Positions 60,911 through 64,000 of a DNA stretch of 64,000 bases are shown piece by piece. This DNA comes from Bog-756 sp963696495. Lineage in GTDB: Bacteria > Actinomycetota > Acidimicrobiia > Acidimicrobiales > RAAP-2. Position 1 is the stretch's first letter. Each line of letters starts with the position of its first letter. The notes below the pieces were generated by a model. It saw nothing but the letters and a program-made list of their open reading frames with translations, did no database searches and was not told the DNA's origin. The stretch is taken from the NCBI GenBank assembly GCA_963696495.1, contig CAVOKJ010000003.1, forward strand, positions 186,001 through 250,000. Direction: 5' to 3'. A program made the translations under genes and the position numbers.

Positions 60911-61402
60911 GTGCCCCAGTCAACCCTGCTCGACGATCTCATGCGATGGACCCGGATCGACTTCGCACCCTCGCATCGGCCGCCATCGGCCTTGCGGGTG
61001 GTGATTGCCACCATCGTCTCGCTCGTGGGGTCACTCGTCGCCGACGCGGTACTCGTCGCCATCGGGACCCGGGTGTTCCCCACCACCAAGGGCTATGTGC
61101 ACTTCCAGTTCTCCGACTACGGCAAACTGACGGTCATCGGGGTGCTCATCGCCTGTGTCGCCTGGCCCGTCGTCGCCAGGGTGTCGTCAGCGCCACGATG
61201 GCTGTTCTTCCGCCTGGCCATCCTCGTGACGCTGGTGCTGTGGCTCCCCGACCTCTACATCCTGCATCAGGGTCAATCGGGCCAGGCGGTGGCCGTACTC
61301 ATGGTGATGCATCTGGCCATCGCCCTGGTCACCTACAACGCCCTCGTCCGCATCGCCCCCGTGCAGCCCCTCCGCCGCCCCGTCGGGACCGTGACGGACT
61401 GA
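60911..61402 (+). CDS. Small four-helix membrane protein, DUF6069-like
   Basis: The 163-residue protein has four hydrophobic helices (ALRVVIATIVSLVGSLVADAVL, LTVIGVLIACVAWPVVARV, FFRLAILVTLVLWLPDLYIL and AVAVLMVMHLAIALVTYNAL). This size and layout resembles the DUF6069 group, although I hold that name loosely. GTG 60911 follows AGGAG at six bases, and the stop is directly followed by a strong hairpin, so this is the last gene of the kinase-regulator operon. Its role is unknown. The start upstream in the same frame would overlap the COG4705-like gene and was rejected. Confidence 0.72.
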   Translation: MPQSTLLDDLMRWTRIDFAPSHRPPSALRVVIATIVSLVGSLVADAVLVAIGTRVFPTTKGYVHFQFSDYGKLTVIGVLIACVAWPVVARVSSAPRWLFFRLAILVTLVLWLPDLYILHQGQSGQAVAVLMVMHLAIALVTYNALVRIAPVQPLRRPVGTVTD

Positions 61403-61426
61403 GCAGGAGTCCGGCCGGATCCTGCT
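61402..61426 (+). terminator. Hairpin terminator after the kinase-regulator operon
   Basis: AGCAGGA and TCCTGCT pair across an inner TCC-GGCC-GGA stem-loop with one bulged G, giving ten pairs in total. It begins on the last base of the DUF6069-like stop codon. A short CCCTTTC follows 13 bases later. It is the strongest terminator-like structure I found in the window. Confidence 0.55.
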
Positions 61427-61535
61427 GCCGGGGGCCCTTTCATCGTCCGGTGACCGACCGTAGCTTGACCGACCGGACCCGGATGGGTGGCCGCCGGGAT
61501 GGACAGCAGGTCACGGTGCGGGCGACTGACGGCCG

Positions 61536-61690
61536 TGCTCGCCCGGGGACGCCCTTGCTCGCCTGGGGACGCCCGTGCCCGGTCCGGCGTCCCACCCGGG
61601 TGCCCGACCAGGCGTGCCTCGGCGCTTCCAGGCGTGCCTGGGCGTACCCCGGCGTGCCCGGGTGGGCCCGGGTGGCTCCAGGCGTGGCCC
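61536..61690. repeat. GC-rich short-period repeat region upstream of egtB
   Basis: A 20-base tandem pair (61536-61555 and 61556-61575, differing at two bases) is followed by degenerate ten-base units of the form GGCGTGCCYG, beginning at about 61611 and recurring at ten-base steps to 61681. The copies are imperfect. The region is in the 447-base gap between the DUF6069-like gene and egtB, and no gene is seen in it. Confidence 0.6.
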
Positions 61691-61849
61691 GCCGCCAGGA
61701 ATCCCCCGCTCGCTCACGAGAGGCCCGACCCTTCACGCCTCGCGCGCTTGGTCCCTGAGCCGACCGGGTAAGTTCTTTCTGCTGGCGGGTGCCTGATCCA
61801 CGGGCGGTCCGCCGACCACCGCCGCCGAGGTGTCGTGGAGGGAGCGGAG

Positions 61850-63127
<1,278 letters not shown>

Positions 63128-63170
63128 CGGGGGCCATCCCCTTGTCTCCACCATCCGCCCTAGGGAGCCC

Positions 63171-64000
63171 ATGACCATCGCCATCCCCCCCACCATCGAC
63201 GTCCACCTGACCGCTGACGACCTGCGCGCCTCGATGGAGCGTGACGTCCGTTCCGGACTCACCGGCGTGCCCAAGCAGCTGCCCCCCGTCTACTTCTACG
63301 ACGATCGCGGCAGCAGGCTGTTCGACGAGATCACCCGGCTGCCCGAGTACTACCCGACCCGGGCCGAGCGGTCCATCCTCGACGCCCGGGCCAAGGACAT
63401 CGCCCAGAGCTCCGACGCCGACACCCTGGTCGAGCTGGGGGCCGGGACGTGCGACAAGTCGCGCCTGCTGCTCGACGCCATGCAGTCCAACGGGCGCCTC
63501 GAACGGTTCGTCCCCCTCGACGTCAGCGACACCACCCTGTGGGAGGCCGCCACCGCCGTCGCTGAGGAGTACCCGGGTCTGGTCGTGCACGCCGTGGTGG
63601 CCGACTTCCACGCCCACCTCGACATCCTCCCGGCGGACGGTCGTCGCCTGTTCGCCTTCCTCGGGGGCACCATCGGGAATCTCGACCCCGCGCAGCGCGG
63701 GGCCTTCCTCCGCGGGCTGGCCGGCGTGATGGCCGACGGCGACCACTTCCTGCTCGGCACCGACCTGGTCAAGGACCGGGGCCGCCTCGTCCGGGCCTAT
63801 GACGACGCCGCCGGCGTGACCGCCGAGTTCAACCGGAACGTGCTCCACGTCCTCAACCGCGAGCTCGGTGCCGACTTCGACCCCGAGAAGTTCACCCACG
63901 TGGCCCGCTGGAACGAGGAGGACCAGCGGATCGAGATGTGGCTGCGCTCGGACGAGGACCAGCGGATCCGGGTCGGCGACCTCGGTCTCGACGTCTCGTT
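63171..64000 (+). CDS. egtD: L-histidine N-alpha-methyltransferase, 5' part (partial)
   Basis: EgtD trimethylates histidine to hercynine with SAM and so supplies the substrate of EgtB. The window holds 276 codons of about 320. PKQLPPVYFYDDRGSRLFDEITRLPEYYPTRAE is the family opening. TLVELGAGTCDKSRLLL is the SAM site, FVPLDVSD follows, and FLGGTIGNLDP contains the conserved histidine-binding region with the expected asparagine. ATG 63171 has AGGGAG at good spacing. The gene runs off the right edge with an intact frame. Placement after egtB fits an ergothioneine operon. Confidence 0.95.
   Translation, partial: MTIAIPPTIDVHLTADDLRASMERDVRSGLTGVPKQLPPVYFYDDRGSRLFDEITRLPEYYPTRAERSILDARAKDIAQSSDADTLVELGAGTCDKSRLLLDAMQSNGRLERFVPLDVSDTTLWEAATAVAEEYPGLVVHAVVADFHAHLDILPADGRRLFAFLGGTIGNLDPAQRGAFLRGLAGVMADGDHFLLGTDLVKDRGRLVRAYDDAAGVTAEFNRNVLHVLNRELGADFDPEKFTHVARWNEEDQRIEMWLRSDEDQRIRVGDLGLDVS

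Overview
The window is high-G+C DNA from an actinobacterium. The tRNA, the many GTG and TTG starts, the ergothioneine and trehalose genes and the gene-dense layout all fit. I lean towards the class Acidimicrobiia, but that is an inference from overall style and no 16S gene is present. Nearly all of the window is chromosomal coding sequence. I found no integrase, transposase, CRISPR array or phage gene.

Left edge (1-9541): the end of otsA converges on otsB. A LytR C-terminal-domain protein, tRNA-Thr(TGT), an ABC-2 exporter pair and a pirin follow. A fatty acid desaturase and a methyltransferase diverge from a promoter region that holds two palindromes. A large polytopic protein with a YTYFG motif closes this part.

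Envelope-sugar region (9803-36142 and 53555-57506): this part carries a 2OG-Fe(II) oxygenase, four acyltransferase-3 proteins, five YfhO-like GT-C proteins (three of them in tandem), and a PTPS-related membrane protein. It also holds GT39/PMT-like and DUF2142-like GT-C proteins, two GT2 glycosyltransferases (one with C-terminal membrane helices like CsbB/GtrB), a methyltransferase, and a secreted duplicated-domain lipoprotein. The likely theme is loading of sugars on polyprenyl phosphate, transfer outside the membrane by GT-C enzymes, and acyl decoration of envelope glycans. No GtrA/GtcA flippase was seen.

Accessory-looking core (36511-53512): this is the most unusual part. Five paralogues of a membrane protein family I cannot name sit on alternating strands. 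They share an acidic D-x-W motif after the first helix, an ENR[IV]FFPN motif, an SRYTTFD motif and a conserved extreme C-terminus. Interspersed are three paralogous glycine-rich lipoproteins. Between two of these lies a secreted copper monooxygenase of the PHM/DBH type with all six copper ligands present. A second YTYFG-family gene is broken by a one-base frameshift in a homopolymer. I propose the set as a candidate surface-modification system.

Right edge (57787-64000): a possible 44-residue membrane peptide comes first. A NarL-type sensor kinase and regulator follow, coupled to two small membrane proteins (COG4705-like and DUF6069-like). After a short-period GC-rich repeat come egtB and the start of egtD for ergothioneine.
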